From Filimonas sp. (GTDB lineage Bacteria > Bacteroidota > Bacteroidia > Chitinophagales > Chitinophagaceae), in assembly GCA_017306865.1 (NCBI GenBank), contig JAFKHH010000012.1:1-64000 (forward strand): a stretch of DNA of 64,000 bases. The letters run 5' to 3'. This document shows positions 27,040 to 34,236 of the stretch, piece after piece. Position 1 is the stretch's first letter. Every line of letters starts with the position of its first letter. Made by a program: the position numbers and the translations under genes. The notes beneath the pieces are model-generated. The model did no database searches, was not told the origin of the DNA, and worked only from the letters and a program-made list of their open reading frames with translations.

Positions 27040-27160
27040 CAAAAAATATTAGATGGCTAAATAGTTGCATTGTTAAATTGTTCAACTGTTGTATAGTCGA
27101 AGTGTTGGAGCTCATCCTGGAACACCTTCCTATAATAGGTAAACACTTTGTCCATGCAAC
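27040..27160. repeat. Intergenic repeat block, AATTGTT/AACAATT family
   Basis: GATGGCTAAATAGTTGCATT, TTAAATTGTTCAACTGTTG on the left and CCATGCAACAATTAAACACT on the right, separated by unrelated sequence. Between two minus-strand genes. Confidence 0.6.
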
Positions 27161-27162
27161 AA

Positions 27163-28212
27163 TTAAACACTTCTCTTCCTCACCAGGTACACCATCCACG
27201 TAATGCAAACAAGTAGCAACATTGCTACAAACTGATGCGCTACACCGAACCACAATAAGGTATTAGCAGAAGTAGAATTAATAACAGTAAGAATACCCAG
27301 CAGTACTTGTAGCAAAACAAGGATCAGCGGCAACCATTTTGTTTTATTAAACAATGCAGAAGTATGAACACCTTTTGCAGCAAAATACCATACTATAATT
27401 AAGATGGTCAGCAAATAAGCCATGCCGCGGTGAATGAACTGCACCATGAAAGGGTTACTTGTGAGGTTGTAAATCCCTTTTTCATTAAAGATATAATGGG
27501 GTGCCCATTCGCCATTCATGGTAGGCCATGTGGGAGATACAGCCCCGGCGTGCATGCCCGCCATAAATGCACCATAGGTCAGTTGTATAAAAAGCACAAC
27601 AAGAATCAGGATGGTAACGTTCTTCAATCGCTTATTAATGACAATTTCGCGCTGCGGCACCAGCAATTTCAAAGCAAACCAAAGCGTATAAATAAGCAGG
27701 AACAAGGCGGCAATAAAATGGGTTGCCAGTTGCACGTGGCCTACAAAGTATTTTTCAGGCACTAAACCGCTCTTCACCATAATCCAGCCTATCGCGCCCT
27801 GCATGCCACCCAAGACAAATAAGAATACAAACGGCAGGATCATTTCTTTTTTAAAATATCGCTTGATAAAGAAATAGACAAAGCCGATGAGGAATACAAC
27901 GCCAAGTAATCTTGCCCAAAGCCGATGAAACCATTCCCAGAAAAAAATGAATTTGAATTCGGATAACGTGAAGTTGGCATGAACGTATTTAAACTGGTCT
28001 GTGTTTTTATACTTATCAAACTCAGCTTGCCACGCTGCATCGCCGATTGGAGGTAACGCACCGGTAAGCGGCTTCCACTCTGTAATGGAGAGGCCGGATT
28101 GTGTAAGGCGTGTAATGCCTCCTAATAATACCTGCACCATTATCATGGCTACACCTAGTAACAGCCAGCGTGCAACTGCACGGTTGGCATTTTGCGACAC
28201 AGCATTGTTCAT
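27163..28212 (-). CDS. ctaA: Heme A synthase (COX15/CtaA)
   Basis: 349 residues with eight predicted membrane helices. Histidines that bind or coordinate heme lie in EWFHRLWARLLG, GHVQLATHFIAALF, QFIHRGMAYLL and GVAHQFVAMLLL, and the N-terminal GITRLTQSGLSITEWKP is diagnostic. The enzyme oxidises heme O to heme A for cytochrome c oxidase, whose assembly genes lie at the right end of this window. ATG 28212 (MNNAVSQNAN) is preferred over an upstream extension because an exact promoter box sits nine bases before it. Divergent from rnhB. Confidence 0.92.
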   Translation of the reverse strand: MNNAVSQNANRAVARWLLLGVAMIMVQVLLGGITRLTQSGLSITEWKPLTGALPPIGDAAWQAEFDKYKNTDQFKYVHANFTLSEFKFIFFWEWFHRLWARLLGVVFLIGFVYFFIKRYFKKEMILPFVFLFVLGGMQGAIGWIMVKSGLVPEKYFVGHVQLATHFIAALFLLIYTLWFALKLLVPQREIVINKRLKNVTILILVVLFIQLTYGAFMAGMHAGAVSPTWPTMNGEWAPHYIFNEKGIYNLTSNPFMVQFIHRGMAYLLTILIIVWYFAAKGVHTSALFNKTKWLPLILVLLQVLLGILTVINSTSANTLLWFGVAHQFVAMLLLVCITWMVYLVRKRSV

Positions 28213-28220
28213 ATCGGGTG

Positions 28221-28228
28221 CAAAATTA
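28221..28228 (-). promoter_or_regulatory. -7 promoter element TAATTTTG for ctaA, giving a near-leaderless start
   Basis: Minus-strand TAATTTTG ends eight bases before the ATG, so transcription would begin close to the start codon. Confidence 0.55.
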
Positions 28229-28276
28229 TTGCAACTATAGGTAGTAAACGGATTCGGGGGAATGATTTTTCTTCTT

Positions 28277-28284
28277 AATCTTGC
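28277..28284 (+). promoter_or_regulatory. Probable -7 element TAATCTTG for rnhB
   Basis: One mismatch to TAnnTTTG, ending six bases before the rnhB start codon; the same near-leaderless spacing as at ctaA and trmB. Confidence 0.4.
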
Positions 28285-28290
28285 ATTTCT

Positions 28291-28893
28291 ATGTTGGAAG
28301 CATTTTACCACGAGCATTTAATAGAAGCAGGATGCGATGAAGCCGGCAGAGGCTGCTACGCAGGTCCTGTTTTTGCTGCCGCGGTTATTTTGCCCAAATC
28401 ATTTTCCCACCCATCGCTAAACGATAGCAAACAACTTTCTGCTGCTGAACGCGATACGCTAAAAATAGTAATAGAGGAGGCGGCTATCAGTTATGGTGTT
28501 GCCATGGTAAGTGAAGAGGAAATAGATGAAATAAACATACTGCGCGCATCTTTCAAGGCTATGCATTTAGCAATCAAACAACTGGCTGTAGTACCAGAAA
28601 TGTTGCTGATAGATGGCAACCGTTTTATACCTTATGGAGGCATTCCCCACAATTGTATTATAAAAGGCGATGGCATTTATGCCAGCATAGCTGCCGCCAG
28701 CATTCTTGCAAAAACTTATCGTGACGCATACATGAAACAGTTGCATGACGAGTTTCCACAGTATAACTGGCAACGCAACAAGGGTTATGGCACGTTAGAG
28801 CATCGCAATGCAATTACCGAATATGGCATCTGTAAGTATCACCGAAAAAGCTTTAATATTCAGCCGAACCAGCGAGCGCTATTTGAGAAATAG
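28291..28893 (+). CDS. rnhB: Ribonuclease HII
   Basis: 200 residues. Catalytic carboxylates lie in [16 protein letters not shown] (DE), then [11 protein letters not shown] and the C-terminal [13 protein letters not shown], all as in RNase HII. It removes ribonucleotides from RNA/DNA hybrids. Length is normal. Divergent from ctaA with a short shared upstream region. Confidence 0.95.
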   Translation: MLEAFYHEHLIEAGCDEAGRGCYAGPVFAAAVILPKSFSHPSLNDSKQLSAAERDTLKIVIEEAAISYGVAMVSEEEIDEINILRASFKAMHLAIKQLAVVPEMLLIDGNRFIPYGGIPHNCIIKGDGIYASIAAASILAKTYRDAYMKQLHDEFPQYNWQRNKGYGTLEHRNAITEYGICKYHRKSFNIQPNQRALFEK

Positions 28894-28902
28894 CGAGGGA
28901 TT

Positions 28903-29050
28903 TTGTGAGTGGTGAGTTGTCAATTGTGAGTTCTTCTTTATATCGCAAAGGGCACAAAGGAGACGCAGAGAACGCAAAGGGACTTACTATTTATTGGAAA
29001 GCTGCTTTATTATTACACCGTACATCTAACATCGTACATATTTATACTTA
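28903..29050. repeat. Mosaic of three intergenic word families
   Basis: In order: GTGAGTGGTGAGTTGTCAAT with TGTGAGT (as at 54474-54613); CGCAAAGGGCACAAAGGAGA with CGCAGAGAACGCAAAGGG (as at 23850, 35300 and 45300); and CACCGTACATCTAACATCGT (as at 39084-39178). Lies between convergent genes. Confidence 0.65.
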
Positions 29051-29053
29051 CAA

Positions 29054-29668
29054 TCATTCCTCCATTTCAAACACACCAGCACCCTGCCTAATAATTTCGT
29101 ATTCATCTTTTGTACAATCCACTACGGTAGATGGCACCATGCCTCCAATGCCTCCATCGATGACCAGGTCTACCAGGTGACCAAAGTTTTCATGCATTAT
29201 CTCCGGGTCAGTATATTCTTCCACCATTTCCCCCGGTAGGGATGCAGAAAGGATTGGGTGTCTCAGCTCCTGTAAAATGTCGCGTGCTATATTGTTGTCT
29301 GGCACACGAAGGCCGATCGTATTCTTTTTGCTTTGCAATATTTTCGGCACTTCCTTGCTCGCAGGCAATATAAAAGTATAAGGGCCGGGTAGGTAGCTTT
29401 TTAGCATACGATACAGCGGCGTAGAAATACTTTTAGTGTACTTACTCAGATCGCTCAGGTCGTAGCAGATAAAACTAAGATTTGCTTTTGCCGGGTCTAC
29501 ATGTTTAATCCGGCAGACTTTTTCAATCGCCTTGTGCTGAAAAATATCGCATCCAAGTCCATAAATGGTATCGGTGGGGTAGATGATCAGCCCTCCATCC
29601 ATCAGGCATTCTGCAATAGCTTTAACCAGCCTTGGCTGTGGATTTTCCGGATGAAGATGTAATAACAT
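29054..29668 (-). CDS. TsaC/Sua5/YciO-like threonylcarbamoyl-AMP synthase family protein
   Basis: 204 residues. The YrdC fold is shown by GGLIIYPTDTIYGLGCDI, KHVDPAKANLSFICYDLSD and YLPGPYTFILPAS, followed by IGLRVPDN. TsaC makes threonylcarbamoyl-AMP for t6A37 of tRNAs; this one more closely resembles the YciO-like subgroup, so it might be a paralogue instead of the main enzyme. No C-terminal Sua5 domain. It stands alone between convergent and divergent neighbours. Confidence 0.85.
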   Translation of the reverse strand: MLLHLHPENPQPRLVKAIAECLMDGGLIIYPTDTIYGLGCDIFQHKAIEKVCRIKHVDPAKANLSFICYDLSDLSKYTKSISTPLYRMLKSYLPGPYTFILPASKEVPKILQSKKNTIGLRVPDNNIARDILQELRHPILSASLPGEMVEEYTDPEIMHENFGHLVDLVIDGGIGGMVPSTVVDCTKDEYEIIRQGAGVFEMEE

Positions 29669-29769
29669 ACTTCAATTTACAATTATATGACCAAAGTCTT
29701 AAAATACCGATGTTAATAAATTGGAAAACAATCATATAGGGGTAAATTTTTTTCTATTTCGGTTATTTA

Positions 29770-29803
29770 TTGCACACTCAAATCCTGACAAACATTAATT
29801 TTG
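29770..29803 (+). promoter_or_regulatory. -33/-7 promoter (TTG ... TAATTTTG) for the cupin gene
   Basis: TTG at 29770-29772 and TAATTTTG at 29796-29803 with 23 bases between. The -7 box overlaps a TTG codon at 29801 that would extend the ORF, so ATG 29819 is the real start. Confidence 0.6.
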
Positions 29804-29818
29804 CGTAAACTGATTTTT

Positions 29819-30691
29819 ATGCAGCTACTTTCGCTTGATGTTGTAGATAATATTAGTGCAGAAGATTTCAAGAAGAAATATTATGAGCCGCAGATCCCGG
29901 TGGTTATTCGCAATCTCTCTAAGGAATGGCCAGCCTATACAAAATGGAACTGGGATTACCTTAAAGAAGCAGCAGGCGACAAAACATTAGGTATTTATAA
30001 TAATACAAAGAGTGACGCTTATACGCCGATCAATAAGGCTGACGACTATACTACTTTCGGAGAATATATAGATATGATCAGAACAGGGCCGGCAGCATGG
30101 CGCATATTTCTCTTCAATATTTTTAGCCATGCACCTCATCTGAAGCAAGACTTTACATGGCCTGATCATTTGCTAAACTCGTTTGTAAAAAGCATGCCAA
30201 TGCTGTTTGTAGGTGGACAAGGCTCTATCACACACATGCACTTCGACATTGACCTCAGCCACATTCTCCACACACAGTTTGCAGGTAGAAAACGCGTATT
30301 GCTCTTCCCTTACGAGGAGCAGCATAAACTGTACAGGAAACCATTTGAGGTATTAAGCCTTGCCGACTTCAGCAATTATTATGATGCGGAAAAAAGTAAG
30401 GTTGACTATGAAAAATTCCCGGCGCTGAAAACAGCGAGGGGTTATGATGTTATATTGGAACCAGGCGATACACTGTTTATGCCGGGAGGTTACTGGCATC
30501 ACATGGAATATCTTGAAAGTGGATTTGCTATGAGCCTTCGCGCACTGAATAACTCCGTTTCAGGAAAACTAAAAGGTGTTTGGAACCTGGTAGGCATGCG
30601 CAGCATTGATACGCTGATGAAAAGAACTATGCCTATAAAGTGGTACGAGTGGAAGAAGAAGAAAATTTACGACCTGGCTGCCCGCGCATAG
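29819..30691 (+). CDS. JmjC-type cupin_8 dioxygenase-like protein
   Basis: 290 residues. The iron site is visible as HMHFDIDLSHILH (HxD) and the distal histidine in MPGGYWHHMEYLESG, with the lysine/threonine side of the barrel in AGRKRVLLFPYEEQ. The family covers 2-oxoglutarate-dependent hydroxylases acting on protein or RNA side chains (FIH-, JMJD5- or tRNA hydroxylase-like). The N-terminal PQIPVVIRNLSKEWPAY is typical of cupin_8. The substrate cannot be read from context. Confidence 0.85.
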   Translation: MQLLSLDVVDNISAEDFKKKYYEPQIPVVIRNLSKEWPAYTKWNWDYLKEAAGDKTLGIYNNTKSDAYTPINKADDYTTFGEYIDMIRTGPAAWRIFLFNIFSHAPHLKQDFTWPDHLLNSFVKSMPMLFVGGQGSITHMHFDIDLSHILHTQFAGRKRVLLFPYEEQHKLYRKPFEVLSLADFSNYYDAEKSKVDYEKFPALKTARGYDVILEPGDTLFMPGGYWHHMEYLESGFAMSLRALNNSVSGKLKGVWNLVGMRSIDTLMKRTMPIKWYEWKKKKIYDLAARA

Positions 30692-30706
30692 CGTGGAAGT
30701 TGATAC

Positions 30707-30795
30707 GTATATAGGGTTTATAAAGAATATAATGGTTACAGGTTTATCAGCAGGCTGGTAATTGGTAATGGATATTCTTTGTAAACCCTATATAC
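30707..30795. repeat. 24-bp inverted repeat, TTTATAAAG family
   Basis: Arms 30707-30730 and 30772-30795 match in 23 of 24 positions (GTATATAGGGTTTATAAAGA then ATAT), with a 41-base loop. Starts just after the cupin stop codon and could terminate its transcript. Confidence 0.75.
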
Positions 30796-30849
30796 ATTCT
30801 CATTATTGTCCGAGTAAGTTTAGTGGATTTTCAATTGTAAGCTTTCATT

Positions 30850-31100
30850 TGTCTACCGACGGTGTTACTTTTTGTCTTGATACAAAAAGTAACCAAAAAA
30901 ATCAAGGCTGCAGAAAAGCAGGCTAAAAATTGTCTTGCCCACCGAAATCCATTGAACTCGCCGCTTACAACCTGAGTAAGTAAGTTACGCCTGGCTCAAA
31001 CAGCAATGGATTTTTCCGGTGTTCATGCCAATTTTCTTAACGCAGCTTTTCTGAGGCCGCGCGTTTCTCTAAAAAGCTGATAGGGGAACTCTCCCCAATT
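30850..31100. repeat. Large structured intergenic element (perfect 12-bp hairpin plus long imperfect hairpin)
   Basis: A perfect stem GTTACTTTTTGT/ACAAAAAGTAAC (30864-30893) precedes a long imperfect hairpin: CCGAAATCCATTG at 30942-30954 faces CAATGGATTTTTCCGG at 31004-31019, and GCTGCAGAAAAGC near 30908 faces GCAGCTTTTCTG near 31042. A small GGGGAACTCTCCCC hairpin follows at 31083. A similar motif (AAAAAGTAAC followed by a CAAGGCTG tract) is familiar to me from other Bacteroidota intergenic regions, but I cannot check it here. No ORF is present; it could be a non-autonomous repeat or a structured RNA. Confidence 0.55.
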
Positions 31101-31219
31101 TTGAAACCATTCTTTTTCTTCTACACTCCTTTCCGGGAAACATTTACAGACAACTACCTATTGACTTTAGTCGGACAACAATAATACATTATATACCTTA
31201 CAGAATTACCCAAATAAGA

Positions 31220-31242
31220 ACTGCCCGTTTGTTACGGGCAGT
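31220..31242 (+). terminator. Hairpin ACTGCCCG/CGGGCAGT
   Basis: Eight-bp perfect stem with a seven-base loop, followed by CAATTT. No gene reads directly into it. Confidence 0.5.
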
Positions 31243-31312
31243 CAATTTAGCGTATAGGGTCACCTATTAATCAAGAGCGCTTTATAAATAATTTTCGATT
31301 TTAATGTCTTCC

Positions 31313-31345
31313 TAAAAAAAGTAACGGCGATTAGAAAATCGCCGT
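31313..31345 (-). terminator. Rho-independent terminator on the minus strand without an annotated gene upstream
   Basis: Stem ACGGCGATT/AATCGCCGT (31324-31332 with 31337-31345) with a four-base loop, then a run of seven T on the minus strand. It implies a minus-strand transcript from about 31350-31740. Confidence 0.65.
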
Positions 31346-31465
31346 AGTTGTGTCAGCATATAACCCCCAATGAAAACTTAAATCACACTGTTTCCAGTGT
31401 TTTCTAAGTTGATTACAAAACTGACGAAATGAATTTTAGTAAAAAACGGGAAAAGCACCGTTGTC

Positions 31466-31483
31466 GATGTGATTTTTCACATC
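31466..31483. promoter_or_regulatory. Palindrome GATGTGA-N4-TCACATC
   Basis: A perfect 7-bp inverted repeat with TTTT spacer, resembling a Crp/Fnr-type operator half-site pair (TGTGA/TCACA) but with a shorter spacer than E. coli CRP. Could instead be a hairpin. Confidence 0.35.
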
Positions 31484-31757
31484 ACTCAAAAAATGAGACG
31501 GGGAGCGGCTTTCAGGCTTTTAGCCGGAAAAGAAAACCGGGTTTTATCCCTAAAATGTATGTTAGCTATTAGTAAACGCATTACATTTATTTTTAAAGGG
31601 TTGTTTTGAAGGAAAGAAGACTAAATGGATCCTGCGGATTCCTGTTTTTATAAAGTTCTAAAATATACCGGGAGCTTTGGAAGAAGGCTGTAAATAGTGA
31701 TTTATGCGAGAGATTCAGTCTAAGTGACGTTGCAGGAAAAGGGTGTATTTTCAAGCT

Positions 31758-32282
31758 ATGTACAGATCATTAGAAACAGAACGATTAATTATACAACCGC
31801 TGGCATTGCATGATCGCCTCTTTATATATCGTCTTCTTAATACAGGCGGCTGGTTACAAAATATTGGGGACCGGAATATCAGGAGCGAAGGCGATGCAAC
31901 AATATATATAGAACAAAAGCTGGCAGACAACAACTACTACTGCCACACATTCCGTTTAAAGGACACACAGGAGCCGATCGGCATTATTACTTTTATCTAC
32001 CGCACTACACAAGATTTTCCAGACATAGGTTATGCAATGCTTCCTGAATTTGAGAAAAAAGGATATGCTTATGAAGCTGTGAAGAAATACCTGGATACAA
32101 TTATTGCTGAGAAGATCACAGATAAGGTTATTGCCATAACCCTTTCTTCCAATACTAAATCTATACAGTTACTACAGCGGTTAGGATTACAACTGGAAAA
32201 AGATTTTATAGAAGATAAAACGCAGATGTCATTATTTTCAGTAGCCAGCGAAGATTATCACATTCATACAGTTCATGGTTAG
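31758..32282 (+). CDS. GNAT family N-acetyltransferase (RimJ/RimL-like)
   Basis: 174 residues from ATG 31758. RSLETERLIIQPLALHD at the start, IGIITFIYRTTQDFPDIGYAM and FEKKGYAYEAVKKYLD (acetyl-CoA pyrophosphate loop, E-K-K-G-Y-A) are the RimJ/RimL subgroup pattern. It acetylates an amine, perhaps a ribosomal protein N terminus or small molecule. The GTG at 31743 would add five residues. It is isolated, next to a large non-coding region. Confidence 0.82.
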   Translation: MYRSLETERLIIQPLALHDRLFIYRLLNTGGWLQNIGDRNIRSEGDATIYIEQKLADNNYYCHTFRLKDTQEPIGIITFIYRTTQDFPDIGYAMLPEFEKKGYAYEAVKKYLDTIIAEKITDKVIAITLSSNTKSIQLLQRLGLQLEKDFIEDKTQMSLFSVASEDYHIHTVHG

Positions 32283-32307
32283 TTCTACTATTGTACAGAA
32301 AATAAAA

Positions 32308-32333
32308 AAGCCAACCACTATTGTGATTGGCTT
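32308..32333 (-). terminator. Terminator of the tRNA transcript
   Basis: Minus-strand stem AAGCCAATCAC/GTGGTTGGCTT followed by a T-run, six bases after the tRNA-Lys 3' end. Confidence 0.7.
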
Positions 32334-32338
32334 ATCTG

Positions 32339-32411
32339 TGTCCCCGCAGAGACTCGAACTCTGGACCCATTGATTAAGAGTCAATTGCTCTACCAACTGA
32401 GCTACGGAGAC
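32339..32411 (-). tRNA. tRNA-Lys (anticodon CTT)
   Basis: 73 nucleotides on the minus strand. Acceptor GTCTCCG/CGGGGAC, D-arm GCTC...GAGC, anticodon stem ATTGA/TCAAT with loop CTCTTAA (anticodon CTT, codon AAG), T-arm CAGAG-TTCGAGT-CTCTG, discriminator A. CCA is not encoded. Confidence 0.95.
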
Positions 32412-32417
32412 ATTTTA

Positions 32418-32488
32418 TTTTTGCAGCCATCTGGCACCGAACCCTTCCGATTAAAATCGGGATGCTCTACCAATTGAGCTACAGAGAC
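32418..32488 (-). pseudogene. Degenerate tRNA (tRNA-Lys(TTT)-like 5' half)
   Basis: The 5' part is a normal tRNA: acceptor strand GTCTCTG, GCTCAATTGGTAGAGC D-arm, and an anticodon-like loop ATTTTAA (TTT). The anticodon stem has a C-C mismatch, the variable/T region is about six bases short, and the 3' strand (TGGCTGC region) does not pair with the 5' acceptor strand. It lies immediately 5' of the intact tRNA-Lys on the same strand, and its 5' half is close to that gene. Most likely a decayed duplicate, or a tRNA damaged by past recombination. Confidence 0.65.
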
Positions 32489-32655
32489 GAACTAAAGAAA
32501 GTAATTAAGTCAGTGGCCATAAAAGTCAAAATCGTAATAACTTAATGTCCATCAACTTACTGATTTCTGTAAGTCAGAACGCAAATGTACACGCTCATCA
32601 TTAAATATATACAATCTTTTTTATCCTTTACTTTGCAACAACAATTTAGTAGTCA

Positions 32656-33231
32656 ATGCAAGAAAACAATAAACTGATCATTATTACAGCTCCGTCAGGT
32701 GCGGGCAAAACATCTATTACACATTACTTGCTGAACAAATACCCGCAATTATCGTTTTCTATTTCAGCCGCTACCCGTTCTGCAAGAGGTAAAGAGCAAA
32801 ACGGTATTGATTACTATTTTATGTCAGTAGAAGATTTTCAACATAAAATACAGGAAGAGGCCTTTGTAGAGTGGGAAATGGTTTATGAAGGCAAGTACTA
32901 TGGCACACTGAAAAGTGAGTTGCAGCGCATTTGGGACCTGGGCAAAACACCGATGCTGGATATTGATGTGAAAGGTGCTATACACGTACAACAGCAGTTT
33001 CCAGAAAGGGCCATGTCTATCTTCATTGAACCACCTTCTGTAGATGAATTGAAAAAGCGTCTGCAAAGCAGGGGAACAGAAACGGAAGAAAGCCTCCAGG
33101 CCCGTGTAAATAAGGCTTCGTATGAAATATCATTCAAGCATCATTTTGATCATATCATTCTAAATGATAACCTGACCAAAGCCTGTGGAGAAACGGAAGC
33201 TGTGATAGCCAAATTCCTGCACTGGCATTAA
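32656..33231 (+). CDS. gmk: Guanylate kinase
   Basis: 191 residues. P-loop ITAPSGAGKTS near the N terminus, GMP-binding SAATRSARGKEQNGIDYYF and FVEWEMVYEGKYYGT, and IDVKGAIHVQQQFP. These are the guanylate kinase motifs; the enzyme phosphorylates GMP to GDP. Length is standard. It is in a single-gene unit ended by a strong inverted repeat. Confidence 0.95.
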   Translation: MQENNKLIIITAPSGAGKTSITHYLLNKYPQLSFSISAATRSARGKEQNGIDYYFMSVEDFQHKIQEEAFVEWEMVYEGKYYGTLKSELQRIWDLGKTPMLDIDVKGAIHVQQQFPERAMSIFIEPPSVDELKKRLQSRGTETEESLQARVNKASYEISFKHHFDHIILNDNLTKACGETEAVIAKFLHWH

Positions 33232-33234
33232 TTA

Positions 33235-33298
33235 GTTTCAAAAGTTTACAAGTTTCAGGGTTTCAAATGAAACGTGTAAACTTGTAAACTTTTGAAAC
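33235..33298. repeat. 21-bp perfect inverted repeat, GTTTCA/TGAAAC family
   Basis: Arms 33235-33255 and 33278-33298 are perfect complements (GTTTCAAAAGTTTACAAGTT plus T) with a 22-base loop that itself holds TTTCAGGGTTTCAAATGAAA. It begins two bases after the gmk stop region. Confidence 0.85.
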
Positions 33299-33335
33299 CA
33301 GGAATTGTACGGTCTGTAATATTAAACGCATTGTT

Positions 33336-34154
33336 ATGTCATTTGAAAACAAAACGGTTTTTATCACTGGCGCAAGCCGCGGTATCGGAAAAGCCATTGC
33401 ACTAAAGCTGGCTAAGGAAGGTGCAAACATCGTAGTTGCCTCTAAAAGTGTAGAGGAAGATCCCAGGTTAGGCGGTACTATCTACTCTGCAGTAGAAGAG
33501 GTGGAAGCTGCCGGAGGAAAGGGACTTGCTGTACAGGTCGATATCAGGCATGAAGAGCAGATTGTAGCGGCGGTTGAAAAAACGATCGCAACATTTGGTG
33601 GTATAGATGTAGTGATCAATAATGCGTCCGCAATACAGCTAACCACAACAGAGCAAACTGAAGCAAAGCGCTTCGACCTGATGCATGACATTAATGTACG
33701 TGGCACATTCCTCGTTACAAAACATTGCATCCCTCATTTGAAAAAAGGAAAGAACCCGCATATCCTTACTTTATCACCGCCAGTTAACCTCGATCCAAAA
33801 TGGCTGGGGCCGCACGTAGCTTATACCATCAGTAAATACAATATGAGTATGCTGGCAATAGGCTGGTCAGCGGAATTGAGAGAAAGTGGCGTTGCGTCAA
33901 ATGCGCTATGGCCTAAGACAACTATTGCAACTGCGGCAGTAAAAAACCTGTTGGGTGGCGATGCGCTGATCAATATGAGCCGTACAACAGATATACTGGC
34001 AGACTCCGCTTATTATATTTTATCTAAAACAAACCTGGCTTATACGGGTAATACTTTTATAGACGAGCAGGTATTGGCTGCAGAAGGGATAACGGATCTG
34101 GATAGGTATGCTGTAACGCCGGGCGGAAGATTGTACCCTGACTTGTTTATATGA
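33336..34154 (+). CDS. SDR family oxidoreductase, HSDL2-like
   Basis: 272 residues. Coenzyme motif ITGASRGIGKAIAL, VINNASAIQL in place of NAG, and a catalytic tyrosine-lysine pair in YTISKYNMSMLAIG; the serine is in TLSPPVNLDP. The SPPxNLxPKWLGPHxAYTxSKYxMS stretch is the hallmark of HSDL2-like SDRs. Substrate is probably a short or branched acyl derivative, but this is not established. It converges on the korB gene across a perfect inverted repeat. Confidence 0.85.
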   Translation: MSFENKTVFITGASRGIGKAIALKLAKEGANIVVASKSVEEDPRLGGTIYSAVEEVEAAGGKGLAVQVDIRHEEQIVAAVEKTIATFGGIDVVINNASAIQLTTTEQTEAKRFDLMHDINVRGTFLVTKHCIPHLKKGKNPHILTLSPPVNLDPKWLGPHVAYTISKYNMSMLAIGWSAELRESGVASNALWPKTTIATAAVKNLLGGDALINMSRTTDILADSAYYILSKTNLAYTGNTFIDEQVLAAEGITDLDRYAVTPGGRLYPDLFI

Positions 34155-34228
34155 GTATATAAAGTATATAAGGTTTATAAAGTATATAACGCAAATCCAC
34201 ATTATATACTTTATAAACCTTATAAACA
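34155..34228. repeat. Inverted repeat between convergent genes, TTTATAAAG family
   Basis: Nineteen-bp perfect stem: AGGTTTATAAAGTATATAA at 34171-34189 and its complement at 34202-34220, with a 12-base loop. A further TATATAAAGTATATA copy extends the left side. Good candidate for a bidirectional terminator. Confidence 0.8.
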
Positions 34229-34236
34229 ATAGCTAC

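Larger units (their letters stand above)
31101..31757. other. Remainder of the gene-poor region before the acetyltransferase
   Basis: No ORF of credible length. It holds a hairpin ACTGCCCG/CGGGCAGT (31220-31242), a minus-strand terminator at 31313-31345, a palindrome near 31466, and a purine-rich stretch from 31490 to 31620. The terminator suggests a minus-strand transcript from this region, with no protein visible. Confidence 0.45.

Noticed and set aside
33235-33298. CRISPR array suggested by repeated GTTTCA/TTTACAAG words
   Set aside because: The words form an inverted repeat, are not regularly spaced, and there are no unique spacers or cas genes.
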